Of a stretch of DNA of 64,000 nt, positions 15,501 to 26,713 are shown piece by piece (position 1 is the first letter of the stretch; every line of letters starts with the position of its first letter). The translations under genes and the position numbers were made by a program. The stretch spans positions 14,415-78,414 of the forward strand of contig NW_002060966.1 in NCBI RefSeq assembly GCF_000150275.1. Direction: 5' to 3'. The DNA is from Trichoplax adhaerens (lineage: Eukaryota; Placozoa; Uniplacotomia; Trichoplacea; Trichoplacidae). Below the pieces are notes generated by a model that made no database searches, was not told the origin of the DNA, and worked only from the letters and a program-made list of their open reading frames with translations.

Positions 15501-18500
15501 GAGCGAAACTATGATTAGTTCTCATGGCTTTATGATAAGAAATTATTAATTCTTAGCAGTTTTTTATTAGTATAGGTTGCATTGAAATTCTAATGGTACA
15601 TCAGCACTATAGACATTCTCAAGAAAAAAAGGAATTTACTTACAGGCTGATAAGACTGGACAATGTGGCAAACGAACCATTTTTAATAGTGTGAATTCTA
15701 TTACCAGACAGGTCTCTAATTAATGAAATTAGATCTCTGAGATAAATATTAAAACTATTTACGTTTACTTCTGTAAATATTATTAAATATTGTTAGCTGA
15801 CAGGCTATATAATTATAGACAGACATAGCAATGAGCACATTCCAACTTACATTCCTATTTGATAATTTCGATTTATAAAATAAGTTTAATAGATGTAGTA
15901 ACGATCAATGATCATTAACTGCTCCTTCAATTAAAGTATAAGTATTCATCTTAAGACTTACAATGCTTGCAGGTTGTTAAGGTTGGTAAAGAAGCTAGGC
16001 TGTATGGTTGAAATATTATTGTCCGAAAGAAGTCTATGGAAAAATAAAGGCGTATAATGATAAAGTTATTGTTATAGATGTATCTCAATTAATAAATACT
16101 GTAACTTTTTAAAAATAATTTTGCAAGTCTTCTTAATTGTAAGGATATAAATCACAACTGCTTTATGTTTATCGATCCGATTGGAGGTTATTGTTGCTAC
16201 CAGCTAAGTTCACTTTCTAATGATGCCTGATATAATGATCTACTGAAAATATTTTCTATGGTGCAGAGATTATTGCACCAAATGAAGAATCCTTTCCCTA
16301 CTACAGCATTCATTTTAACTTATTAACGTCCAGTAAATCTAATTACACTTGAGAATCAAACCCTCTACCAAAAAAATTATATTGGACTTCTATATTGCCT
16401 TTAGACTTTATCAAGCATACATTTCGAATAGCTCAGTTGTCGGTTTGAAGATGTCTTCATCGATAGAAGTAATTTTATTACCTACGATAGATCTAAAAGA
16501 AATGCAAGTGAGTTGTATAAAATGCTGTCACATAATATATATGTAAAATTATCTGGAATTAAGCATTCTTTGCTTTAGCCACTGTTAATAGGTTTCCAAT
16601 ATATGATTGGCTAAGATAAAATAATTCATTGATATTTATGAGTACAGCAAATTGAACCATGGTATGTAAAAAATCGCTTATTATACTATAAGAAGGCTAG
16701 ACGATAATTTAAGGATTCATTAACTGAATTGTGTAAGTATTTTAAATGGCGATCTACTATCAATATTTTTGCCATGGATGGGAAATAGTGAGTGTATATA
16801 TAGTTGCATAGAGTAATAGAAAAGCCATTTATATCAAATATAATGTAAGCATTGTATTCTATTGCTTTCAAAAATCGTAACATTAACGTAATATCTTGGG
16901 ATGTTGATAATCATGCTAAGAGGAGTAAAAAACTGGTGATTGCTTAAATAATAACTCTAGGTTATCTATTCTTACAATGCTTTAAGGTGAGTAAGACAGG
17001 CAAAGCTACCATTAGAAAGCTTCAATAATTTGTTATTATTGATATCTCTGCAAAAGAAGCAGTTTTCCAATAAATCTTTTTCAATTAAAGCGATAAAATT
17101 GGATAAGCACAGCACAACAGTCATGATCTTTTTTATCATAAACAAGGAAGATTTAAAATTTAGAAAGAGCACCCGTTGTGGCTAATATGAAACTGATTAC
17201 TGTATCTGGTCTTCTTAAAGATAGAATATATAATACAGAGATTTTACTATGAAATTGGCTTAAATTTTTAACAGGTTACAGCTTACCAAATTCATTAATT
17301 ATTAGCGATAAAAGAAGCTTTAGTAGAGATTTTCAGTCATATTAAACTTACAGATACTGCAAATTAGTCATTGAACAGAATGATTCCTTTTCGATGAATT
17401 CAATATCATTATTATCTAAACTCCTAATGTGGTCGAAGCGCTATGTCAGATTTATTTAGTTTGAATTTAACATCAGCTTTTAATTAAACCGATTCAACTT
17501 AGATACTTTAAAGATTTTGAAATTTTTTCATCTACTTGTATCAAATTTTAAATTAGTAAAATCTTTGCCCAAAATTTGAACTGAATTATAAAAGATAGTA
17601 ATAGTACAGATATCAATGCAATTTTTAATGCGAACATTGTAAGAAGAACAATTATTAAAACAACAGATAGTACTTCAAGCACCCCTGTTTCATGCTAGAG
17701 TGACAGAAACTATCTCTTTAAAATATAGACTAAGAAAAGGCATTAGTGATACTAATTTTGTACGAAATATACTTAATTTTAACTGAAAGAGTGAAGATTA
17801 CACGAAAGAGATTTTACTTTGTATGATATAACTGAATAGGTAAATTTTTCTTGATATTTTAGCTAATAATATTATTTATATTTAGTGAGTTGATATCTTA
17901 GCTTGTAAAATTTACAAGAACACTATTTCCGAGATACAGGCAAAGGTATGTCGTTCAATTCTTTTGATATTATTCATCAAGATCCGACTAAAAGAAATTC
18001 AAAATAATTAAGTTATAAGCTTTTGCAGTTGATAAGGCAGTAGACGAAAATGGTTCTTTAAATTAAAGAATAATACGTACAAATCCCAAACATTAGGTAA
18101 TCCACAAAATGAGTACGGTTCGATGTAAGTAATTGAATTTTGCTCTAGCTTACTAACATGAAACATATTAGATAAATTAAATTGCCAAAATGCAAATACA
18201 AAAATTTCTTAGCTACGGCAGGGTAAGACATCAAAAAGAAATATCAACTGGATTGGAGTCATTAATATGAAATTAGCTATACTCTAGTGCTTTTGTGAAA
18301 ACCTATAATTGAAATTGCTTTTATTAATCTTTTTCAGTAAAGAAATAATTTGCTCATTTATTTCTTAAAACGCTGATTCTTCTCGTAAATGAGTAATAAT
18401 TCTATATTCTAGTTGTATAGAATCAGTAATGCAACGGCTAGAGCGTTGTTAGTTTGATGCTAACGAGTTCAATTACTTCATTAATGATATTATAAGATTG

Positions 18501-21500
18501 GCTAGAATTGCCTAGGCGAATTTAAAATTTCTAAACTTACAGATGTTCTACCGATGGCAAGCCAAAAAATGAACTGCGACGGATAATTTTCAATCGATTT
18601 CCTGCGATATCACTAATTTAAGATAGTTAAGGAATAGCGTAGCGAGTATAATAAATTAACAACAGGCAATGCTATGAATGCTAGAATAAATGGATTCTAT
18701 TAAACTTTGAAATAACAGTAATTTTGATTTAAAAATATAAGTTGATTCATAGCAATGACATTATAAACTTATAATGTTGCTATTTAAGAAATGATAATTT
18801 GGATAAGTTGAATCTTACAGCATGCGAAGTTTCGTCAAATTACGAAATGAGTTTGGTTCAATTTCTTCGATACCATTATACTCAAGATATCTAAAGCATA
18901 TTGAGATAAATAGAAATTAATTTTTAAATATAAATATGCATTTAGATTGGAATGAATTTATTTATTTATTATGAAATACAGTAAATTTTATGATGTGATA
19001 ATGATCTCCGTCCTTAAAATTTGTACATGGCTTTCATATTAATTATTCCTATATTATCTTTGCTTTTATACTCACATATCTTCTAGTGATGATAGGCAAG
19101 CCAAGCTGTCATTTTTAACAATCTTTAAGCGATTACCCTTCAAATTTCTATGCAATGTATTTTAAATATAGCGAGAAGATAAAAAATTTTACTATAACAA
19201 GAAATAAATAAGCTACGAAGTTCTTTATATACAGATACTTTCGTGTGAAATTTAAAATACGGATATTTTTTATACGCGTTTTGAATTAAACGTGTAAATA
19301 GTTGTGTTGAAAACCATAATTTAATAAAATGTCAATCTAATTTATATATCGAAACGAACAGGCGAGTTAATGATTGCAAACCGCACAAAGAGTTGGTTTC
19401 AATTGTTGAGATGGCATTATATTTAAGTCGCCTGTGATATTGATGAAACATGGTCAAATGCAAATCAATTTTTGGACGTAATATGAACTTCTATTATTTA
19501 TAGTGATATTTACGTAACAATATTTTAGGAGATTTTATTCCGCATAGTATTCAATTATAATTTCGGGTCAGAACTGATTTTAAGATCATAAATGTTTCAA
19601 CTGCTCGTCGATAAAATTTAATAACTAATTTAAAGCAACATTATGATTAAAGCTAATATTAATTAGAAGATGTTTACTTAGCATACTTTTATACTTACAA
19701 ACGTTTCAAATTCGACAAACAACCAAATTCACCTTGAGACATGGCCTTAAGACGATTATTATCTAAAATTCTAGTCAAAATTATAACATCCATTAAAATC
19801 CTTATGAAATGACTAACAAGTATTATTTTTACTCTCCCATTGGCATATAAATGGTGCAAGATGTGTTATTTTTACTTACAAATACTGCAAATTTTGCATT
19901 GAACAGAAGGCTTTCGACTCGATATGTACCACTGCATTTGATCTAAGCATTCTATAGAAATAAAATAAATGAACATTAGCAATAGGCTTAGGCTGGAGAT
20001 TAATGTCAAGATTAAAGCTATGATTTTGGTATATTATCGCAATATTAATATACTTTGCTTTAAGGCTTGGACAATTGCAGCAATTAAAAGCATTTCTTTA
20101 TCATATTTTACTTGTAATTTATCATCAAATTTAACGAATAAATACAGTAAAATAATTGGTACAAGAACTTTCAGATACTTTTAGAGAACGAAATACTTGT
20201 TTGCATGATCTCAACTAATTTCTCCTAAATTTTATTATGGTATTGAAGAATCTGAATTCGGTTTAAAGTATTAAAAAATAACGGTAAAAATGATATCATA
20301 ACTTGGTACTGATCTCATCAATTACATCAAATACTCAAACTTTCTATATGAATCATCTGTTACCCTTATCCCACAATTTTAGGTTTCCAAGACAAAATAC
20401 AGTAAGCATACGCATAAATAAGCTATCAACTTAATAGTTTTTGAAAGATGTTAAAATCAGGCTCCTTTGCTATTGAAGAGTTAATGCTCAGAACGATAAA
20501 TAAATGGTAGGCTTCGAGCTATGAAGCTTTTATAGCTTCACTTACAGTTGTTTCAGATTGGTTAGGCAGTTGAATGATCCATATGTAATAACTTGTAATC
20601 GATTAGCTTCTAAGGATCTTTCATATAAATCAAAATTAGCAAGGAATTTTTTCATTTAAGCACGTACTAAATATAAAAATACAGTGACTAGTAAAACTAA
20701 CAGATTGGTTAGGCGTGGCAAGCTACAGAATGCATCGGTTTCAATAACCTCGATGAGGCTGCTCGTAATGTTCCTAAATAAACCATCGAACACAAAAAAA
20801 GCAACGCGATATTTAAGTTGCTCTACCGTCTTGTGAAACAATTAAAGGAATTGTCTTAATTAGAAAGTTCCTGATTAAAAGCCTAGTTATACTGCAAGTA
20901 TGACCTTACAAGCGTTCCTAAAATTATGTAGACATTTATCCTCGTAATATCTAATGGAATTAAAATAAATTTAAAATTTCAATCTTCCTACTATATCATG
21001 CATTATTATACTTATAGCTACCGCTTCGTAAGGTAACGCGTACTTCTAATAAAGTCATAAATAATTAATAATTCCTTAAATACGTATTATGTAGCTGTAA
21101 TGTAACTCAGTATTGTAATTGTAGACTGTTAGCTATGTTTAGTATAATGTACGGTAGCGTAACTTCTGTATTTATCCTAAGAGATATTTGGTAGCTATAA
21201 CTATAGACTGTAGTGGTAGAGACTCTATGCTAGAGTACAGATGGCTATATACAGTAAGGTGTTGAGTTACTAATAAGGCTATAGGTAAAAATAGAACTGT
21301 AAATCATATATTATGATATGGTTAATTGATTGTACTTTGGCTGGTGTGAATAATGTCTACATAAATACTGTAGTCGTATCCATATCGGATTAAGGATGGC
21401 CCGCAGTAGAATAGTGTTACTAAGAATAATTTAAATATGTGTAAAATAAGGTAAAAGGTTGCCATGCGGATTATAGCTGCGAATGCTACGAAAAGTATAA

Positions 21501-22434
21501 AAGCATGCAACTATAGATTATTCTGTTAGTTCGTAGTAGAAGTCTTTAGTAGTAGTATTCGGCTAGAGTAGAGCTGTGCGTAGTTAATCTTTGTATAAGA
21601 TTCAATAAAGCCCTTATTTTTCTAAAATTTGGAATTTCGTGATTGGTATATATCACAGTAGCATAATAAGTTAAAATTATCCAAAAAATAAAGTACCAAT
21701 TTTTAAATCTAAAATTAAGGCATATTCAGTATAAAACTGAATACCTACATCACAATTAAATTCATATAACGAACAAAACTTTTCGCTTTAATTCTTCTGA
21801 TACTGGTGTTATTAATTAACCTAAGCGATAAAAATAACCGTCATTTCGAAGTTAAGTGATATAATAGATAATAAAATCATTTATCCATTAAAATCATGAC
21901 TTAGATAGCGTCATAAATATTAGTAGCACGGATCTTCCTACGTGTAGATACCGCAATAGTATCGATCAATGTATACTGATATATTATTAAAATAGAAGGA
22001 TTTGAGTTTGTTGACTAATTTACGACCTCGACCAAAGAGCATATTTGCATTAATCTAAAGTTTTATCAATAGTGAAGCAATTACAAGAATTGATCATATG
22101 CACATAATTTTCTGCAGGTGTATTACTAACAGTAATTTCACGATTTTAATGTCAGTATAATCGATGTTGGGGAGTTCAATTAAGTTACTGCTCGAACAAC
22201 TTATAGATGAATTGCTGCAATTGCAAATGCTTGGACAACCATTATAGATTTCTGTTAGAAATAATGACTAGATCTTAATTTATGATATAAGAAATATAAA
22301 TAGCACTAAAAATTTTAACATTTTAAATTGAATGCCTTACCTGCAATTCCATAATTACTTACTATTACCGGCCAAATAATAGCAACGAAGTTAACATACA
22401 GGATTGAATGCTGTAGATTGTCTTTAATTTTCAT
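1..22434 (-). CDS. Receptor gene A: paralogue of gene B, 53 exons visible, truncated at window edge, one frameshift
   Basis: The same receptor type as gene B: signal peptide, LRRNT cap, 50 LRR exons, then the seven-helix exon, which runs off the left edge after helix 4. Each of the 53 exons pairs with one in gene B. Lengths agree in every complete exon except exon 47, which is 70 instead of 69 bp and shifts the frame into a TGA. The other exons are open with usable splice sites. By eye about three quarters of residues in the shared part of the seven-helix domain match gene B, while introns no longer align. This argues for an old tandem duplication rather than two alleles. As read, the product would end before the membrane domain, so A is either a young pseudogene, a gene with an assembly indel here, or a source of a secreted LRR ectodomain. 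Confidence 0.88.
673..9839 (-). CDS. Gene A exons 30-52: leucine-rich repeats 28-50
   Basis: Transcript order with lengths in bp: 9753-9839 (87), 9446-9508 (63), 9195-9266 (72), 8989-9072 (84), 8137-8208 (72), 7882-7947 (66), 7403-7474 (72), 7138-7206 (69), 6972-7040 (69), 6744-6815 (72), 6527-6598 (72), 6377-6445 (69), 5069-5134 (66), 4860-4931 (72), 4682-4765 (84), 4459-4524 (66), 4256-4336 (81), 2761-2830 (70, frameshifted), 2517-2594 (78), 1720-1791 (72), 1470-1550 (81), 1305-1376 (72), 673-744 (72). The order of irregular lengths is the same as in gene B, strong evidence that the exon calls are right. Exon 39 (6744-6815) has the weak donor GTAGGC and exon 37 (7138-7206) has GTAAAT. The intron between exons 47 and 46 holds an R2 LTR with R6 nested in it; that between 42 and 41 holds a decayed R1 copy. 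Confidence 0.86.
2761..2830 (-). pseudogene. Gene A exon 47: LRR exon with a +1 frameshift and premature TGA
   Basis: The exon is 70 bp between a normal acceptor (TTACAG) and donor (GTAAGT), whereas its partner 29518-29586 in gene B is 69 bp. The frame entering from exon 46 reads through HLNKCNIS-like residues and then reaches TGA at plus-strand 2776-2778. One extra base lies in the middle of the exon, before the codons matching the KAFxFDxLRVL part of the repeat. No nearby alternative AG or GT restores the frame. Confidence 0.82.
3054..4129 (+). mobile_element. R2 solo LTR, copy 1, interrupted by R6
   Basis: Starts TGTTACAGTG and ends TTTTGTAACA, with target duplication ATGCT at 3049-3053 and 4130-4134. 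Without the nested R6 insertion it is about 634 bp. Both ends fold into 9-bp hairpins. It lies in the gene A intron between exons 47 and 46. Confidence 0.88.
3203..3639 (-). mobile_element. R6 solo LTR nested in R2
   Basis: 437 bp inserted into R2 with target duplication ACATC (3198-3202 and 3640-3644). Minus-strand start TGTCACGGTACG, end TTTGTGACA; a GGGTATATAAGC box followed by GAATAAAG is present. The R2 sequence resumes exactly after the second ACATC. Confidence 0.85.
5765..6183 (-). mobile_element. Decayed R1 LTR copy
   Basis: Recognisable against the complement of the three full R1 copies (shared blocks such as CATCATTAATCCAATAT and CTGTACTCTAGCATAGAG), but heavily diverged. No target duplication found; the distal end is unclear. 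It lies in the gene A intron between exons 42 and 41. Confidence 0.65.
9330..9347. repeat. Short AT dinucleotide repeat
   Basis: About nine TA/AT units in the gene A intron between exons 32 and 31. A smaller run lies near 50316-50326. No function implied. Confidence 0.9.
10007..21820 (-). CDS. Gene A exons 3-29: leucine-rich repeats 1-27
   Basis: Transcript order: 21749-21820, 20702-20773, 20546-20617, 19880-19951, 19699-19770, 19360-19431, 19076-19147, 18819-18890, 18541-18612, 18081-18152, 17916-17987, 17352-17423, 16976-17047, 16421-16492, 15962-16033, 15644-15715, 14103-14174, 13727-13798, 12743-12811 (69 bp), 12570-12641, 12278-12349, 11748-11819, 11504-11575, 11139-11210, 10953-11024, 10243-10314, 10007-10078; all others 72 bp. 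All are open in the phase-2 frame and match their gene B partner in LRR consensus. Exon 3 uses the donor GTAGGT. The introns hold no further genes that I can see; the 1.47-kb intron at 14175-15643 has only AT-rich sequence, and an R1 solo LTR lies between exons 4 and 3. Confidence 0.88.
21096..21657 (+). mobile_element. R1 solo LTR, copy 1
   Basis: 562 bp, TGTAATGTAAC to TATATCACA, flanked by the perfect duplication GTAGC (21091-21095 and 21658-21662). A GTATAAAAGC box precedes CAATAAAGC by about 100 bp, the usual LTR promoter and poly(A) layout. Located in the gene A intron between exons 4 and 3, antisense to the gene. Confidence 0.9.
22131..22251 (-). CDS. Gene A exon 2: LRR N-terminal cysteine cap
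   Basis: 121 bp encoding NGCPSICNCSNSSISC with the C-x3-C-x-C-x6-C spacing of an LRRNT domain. It joins exon 1 in phase 1, with the split codon read as Glu. Donor GTTAGT, acceptor AACAG. Confidence 0.87.
22341..22434 (-). CDS. Gene A exon 1: signal peptide
   Basis: ATG at 22434, 31 codons plus one base, then donor GTAAGG. The product starts MKIKDNLQHSILYVNFVA and continues IIWPVIVSNYG, a hydrophobic secretion signal. Length, phase and position of the Met match gene B exon 1, which supports both starts. Confidence 0.8.
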
Positions 22435-24948
22435 GTCTGCACAATAGGATGATAATAATTACTTTCTGTAATACAATTTAAAAACATAAATGTTAAGGAT
22501 AAGATTGAATTTGAAGGTCCGGTTAATGTAGCAGAAAGTTCTCGTTCAATACGATAGTTACAAGTAAGATTAAACAATTCTATTATTTTCCTTTAACAGT
22601 ATAGTTGAAGGCTGAAGCTTCTAATAATCTAAATAGCGATATCAATAATTCATTTAATGTATCATTTAATCCGTTGGACTAACGACTTGATAATAGCAAT
22701 TTAAATTCATCTGAATTATTTTCGCTTATATTTTTATCAATTCAAGCTTTACTAGATGATTCCTTAGGAAAGCGTTAAAATAAGCTACTAAGATAATAGA
22801 AATAAAATATGAAATTTAAAATAAATTTCGAACATAACTAACAACATTTCTTACTGTGACATTATTTATTGGATTATTAAAGATTACCTAAATGTTCTCC
22901 TTTTAATAAAGTCAGTAATCTTGAATCTGGTTCTGCGTATTGCAAAGATTTACACTCGCGGAAGCTATCAAGAGAGATTCTAATAGAATAAAAAATTTAA
23001 ATTGATTCACCTCATATATATTTTCGATATTAAATTAAATTAATTTAATTAGTAATCAGTATTGCTATTGCCAAAGAAAGAATTCGATTAGAATCATATT
23101 TAAGTATTCAATAGACTGGAAAGTGCTTCTTACCAGTATCACGAATTGTCGGGTATGATACTCGTTAAAGACTCTGTACCTAAGGGGAGACTGGTAAAGA
23201 ATCTTAATCCTTTATCTGCACAGTAATAAAAGTTGTTCCTAAAATGAAAAAGTGTCTAATTGAGGAAGATAGGCCCATAATAGCCGCCTAATTAATCGTA
23301 TCCAATTAGATACATCATCGAATACGCTATTGCTTGGGGAAAAGACTCGAAATCTTTTGTCTCTACTGTTATAACAATGACTTAGATGCATTATTTTGCC
23401 AAGGCTTTAAAATATTTGACAGACTGTCTTTAGATACGTAGTTTCTAACATTCGTTTCTGGAAAAATTGTTTAAATTGGAAGTTCGCTATATAATAGAAT
23501 AATATTTTATCACTACACACTCATACATAGGTGTACAATATTAAAAATAAATTATAATGAACTATTTTGCAGTATAGAGTACGATTGGCAATGATTCTTC
23601 AAAGAAGTTCACAATATTCTCTGTTCTTAACATTATAAAACACTATCTTATAAGCAGCACAATAGCATTATCTTCCTTTTTATTTTATATTTCATGGTAT
23701 ATAATTATTGTTGGCGATTTACTTTTCAGATGATTAGGGGAAATGAAACTACTTGAGAATTTTATTGAAGAGGAAGTGAAATTATAGATTTTAATGCCCA
23801 TTTTAAAACAAATTAATGAAACTGATTGGTTGAATATAATAAAAATTCCCAAAATTGATGAAGAAGCTTGACAGTATTTGGAAAGAAAGTTTTTTGTTGG
23901 GAGAAATTGCAATTTAAAGAACAGTAAACAATATTAGATGAAGGGAACCATACTTTGTTCGCACAGAGTGGATAAGAAATAGTTTTAGCTGTATTCATAA
24001 ATTTAATTAAATGTTACGAGAAATAAATATTGATTTAATGGCATTTGAAGGACCGTCAAGAATAGAACTTTTAAATAAAACATTTTTTAAAGAATAAGTG
24101 AAAAGGGTTTATTAGCATAAGTAAATTGAGGTAATGTCATTATTTAGTAGAAAAAAAAGCATACCATTATTAAGAGATCGGATAAGCTAAGCAGGATCCA
24201 TTAAGCTAATATTAGCCGTACTGGTATTACGTAATAATATTAAATACTAGATAGCTGTAAGAAAAAGTTTAGTATTCGGCATATGAACCATTAGTAGAAA
24301 TATTAGCAAAGCAATTTTGCTACTAAATGGCACACCAAAAAAGAATTGTAGATTAATATTTTAATATTTAAATAAATTGGCTATAAAGCGCTCCGTAACT
24401 AAACCAGCATGCTGAAATAAATTTATATGTCCTATTTATGAAATTAATCTACTACAAAGTATATTGAAAAGAATTGTAGTCTAATATCATGATGTTTTAC
24501 ATAGCTGGCCTTAAAGCGCTCAGTAATTACGCTATCATACTAAACTGAATGAGTATACATGTTAGTGTATGTCATAAAGTTAGTTCGCTAACCTATTTTT
24601 ATTATATTTTCCTTAGCTAACAGATTTTGGTATTTTTTTTAAATCTGTCATCTGTGACGTTATTCATTCTTGTATAGATAAAGGCATAGCTTCATAATAT
24701 TTTCTAGAACTTATAACCAATATTTTCTAAATTGAGTACCATTTGAGTGTTTTTTAAATAAAGTTTTTATTCACTTCGTCTAAAGAGACTAATGGTGTTG
24801 CTGTTTTCTTGGCGATAGGTGATCGTCAGTATTTAAAACGATAATGAAGATATTTGTCACAGAGGACAACTTGGCAATAAACTCGTGGAGGTTGTTTTTT
24901 TGTAATGATTTTATTTTTTTGCCTTTACAAATTTCAAATTGTAATAAA
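22435..24948. other. Spacer between gene A (5' side) and gene B (3' side), no gene found
   Basis: AT-rich sequence with only short chance ORFs (for example 23685-23998). It should contain the gene A promoter, but I see no feature that fixes a start site. The stretch 24300-24560 has two loosely similar blocks (AAGAATTGTAG and AAAGCGCTC repeated), possibly an old repeat. Confidence 0.6.
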
Positions 24949-24953
24949 GTGAC

Positions 24954-25538
24954 TGTCGTAGTCAGCCCACGACAAGGAGACCTGGGCCTTTGAAGTTGTA
25001 TGAAAACTAAGGCTACCACAGCAACCACAGCAAGTATGCCTCAACAGGCTAAGCGTAGACTAGTCTTAGGCTTTTAAAATAGTTTATTGAACGAAGGTAG
25101 TCTTGCCATCCAAGACTACTCTGACCCCACGGTCAACCGACAACTGATCTGCTAGTGAGAGCGCTAGGCTTTATATACCCTAGCTCGGTTGCACTCGGTG
25201 CACAGCTTAGGTAAACAACTCTAAAACATACAGCTTTTGTATAGCCGACTGTCTATATGGTTTAGTATGGCAGACGGCGTAAACAACACTAATGAGTTAT
25301 GAACTAATTAAGAGCTAATTAAAAACCAAAGGCTCAGCACAAAGTAACAGAAATTACTATGGTGTGAATATTACTTATCACCTCTGTAAATACATTGCTC
25401 TGCACAGAGTCTACAACAAGTATAATTAGACTACTAATAATGTTACAATTATCCCATAGCTATTAAATAATAAAATCTTAATTACTAATTACTAAGGCTA
25501 ATGCCACAATTAATTGATGGAGTCTATACTCCGTCACA
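24954..25538 (-). mobile_element. R3 solo LTR, copy 1
   Basis: 585 bp, minus-strand ends TGTGACGGAG and CTACGACA, flanked by a perfect 5-bp target duplication (GTGAC at 24949-24953 and 25539-25543). It has a TATATAAAG promoter-like box and AATAAA downstream, as in an LTR. No internal retrotransposon region adjoins it. It lies just beyond the gene B stop in the same orientation. Confidence 0.85.
25083..25088 (-). promoter_or_regulatory. AATAAA poly(A) signal in R3 LTR, probable 3' end of gene B transcript
   Basis: On the minus strand AATAAA lies 518 bp past the gene B stop, inside the sense-oriented R3 solo LTR. The 62 bp between stop and LTR contain no AATAAA, so the LTR signal is the first strong one for gene B. 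Use of it is inferred. Confidence 0.45.
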
Positions 25539-25605
25539 GTGACACAATGTATACAGAATGCCATAATTATATAGCCAAAAAGCAATTTTTCTCCAAAACA
25601 GTTTC

Positions 25606-26713
25606 CTAATTCACATCGATCGCATTGCCGTTTGAATTGATAACAAAAACCCTTGAGCTACATAGACCTATACGACTAGATCTGTTTCGATTCTTTGGCT
25701 TGCTACATAAGCCAGCCAAGCAAGTTACTGGATGAATAAATAATCTCTTAATTACGGCTTTGCTTGTTATGGTGTACAAAAATGGATTAAGAGCAGAGTT
25801 AATCGGTAATGCAAAAATACCGATAAATTGTAATGTGATCACATTAACGCCTTTACTTGTAACGAAACCGAAATTATTAACCGCATAATATGGTACCCAG
25901 CTAATTAAATTGGTGAGTAGTATGATTGATAAGCGCAGTGCAAGTACTTTATTTTCCTTATTAGCTGATTTCCTAGCAGCTTTTCGAGTCTTGCGAAAGG
26001 ATATAAACATTGCTATATATAGTGAGAACGTAATAATCCAAGCAAAAATTGTAGAAGCAATATAGGTTATCATCCAAATGCGGTAGGAAGGGTTCTCATA
26101 ATTGCTTGGCATGCATATGCTGTTATAGGTGTATAATCGTAGTTCACCAGGTTGATTAATACTGAGTAGTGCTGGAATAAGTGCAAATAAAAAGCATACT
26201 AGCCACGTTATACAGGTGATTACTCGAGTAGCAGATATGCTTAGTTTTTTTGCTTTAAGCAAATATACAATAACGATGAACCTATCGGCACTGATAATTA
26301 GCATTAAAAATACAGATACTAAACTGGATGTAGTCACAAGAATACAGGATATTACACATAACGGATTTCTTAGCCAATTCTCAGATTGTAGACCGTATTG
26401 TTCTTGGCTACTGTACGTTGAGTTAGCAAACGCTATGATGAATAAATAGATTGACATCAAGAAGTCGGACATAGCCAGATTATTAATTAATAGTACATGG
26501 ACTTTCTTTGCCGAATTGCCTATGCAGCAATTTTGTATAATAACCAAAATATTACCCAAAAAAGCTAGGCAGCCGACAACCCAGACAAAAGATTGCATTG
26601 AAACATGAGCAAGTAGATGTTGACAAGATGATAAAGTATCTGATGACACTGATGGCTCGCAAGTCACAATTTTTGCGGGTATCATGCAGCAAAAGTATGG
26701 ACGATTAGTTAGC
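25606..26713 (-). CDS. Gene B exon 53: hinge, seven-transmembrane domain and C-terminus
   Basis: One 1108-bp exon after acceptor TTATAG, ending in TAG at 25606-25608. Counting from the internal Met at 26685: hinge cysteines lie just before it (YFCC) and at 9, helix 1 has GN at 44-45, helix 2 NNLAMSDFLMSIYL at 68-81, helix 3 starts at Cys110, its disulfide partner is Cys191, DRF at 134-136 stands for the DRY box, helix 6 has SWVPYYAVN at 262-270, and helix 7 has LPINSALNPFLYTITS at 293-308. The helix-7 sequence and an intronless seven-helix exon are typical of relaxin-receptor/GRL101-type LGRs. The tail of about 50 residues is rich in Lys, Arg and Ser. Confidence 0.95.

Noticed and set aside
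16150-16215. Possible extra LRR exon between exons 17 and 16 of gene A
   Set aside because: An LRR-like stretch is seen only in broken frames, and gene B has no matching exon at the equivalent place.
16349-16546. Plus-strand ORF in gene A
   Set aside because: It overlaps gene A exon 16 (16421-16492), which is the LRR exon on the other strand.
20656-20841. 61-residue minus-strand ORF as a separate gene
   Set aside because: It is exon 4 of gene A (20702-20773) read through into intron on both sides.
21322-21510. A conserved 62-residue minus-strand ORF repeated at 32299-32487 and 53431-53619
   Set aside because: It is antisense within the R1 LTR. The conservation follows from the young age of the copies; the decayed copy near 5765-6183 does not keep the frame.
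22435-24948. LDL-receptor class A exons upstream of the LRRNT cap in gene A
   Set aside because: No cysteine-rich exon of that type is seen, and exon 1 joins exon 2 directly in matching phase in both genes.
26216-26449. Plus-strand ORF opposite the gene B seven-helix exon
   Set aside because: Shadow of the real minus-strand coding sequence.
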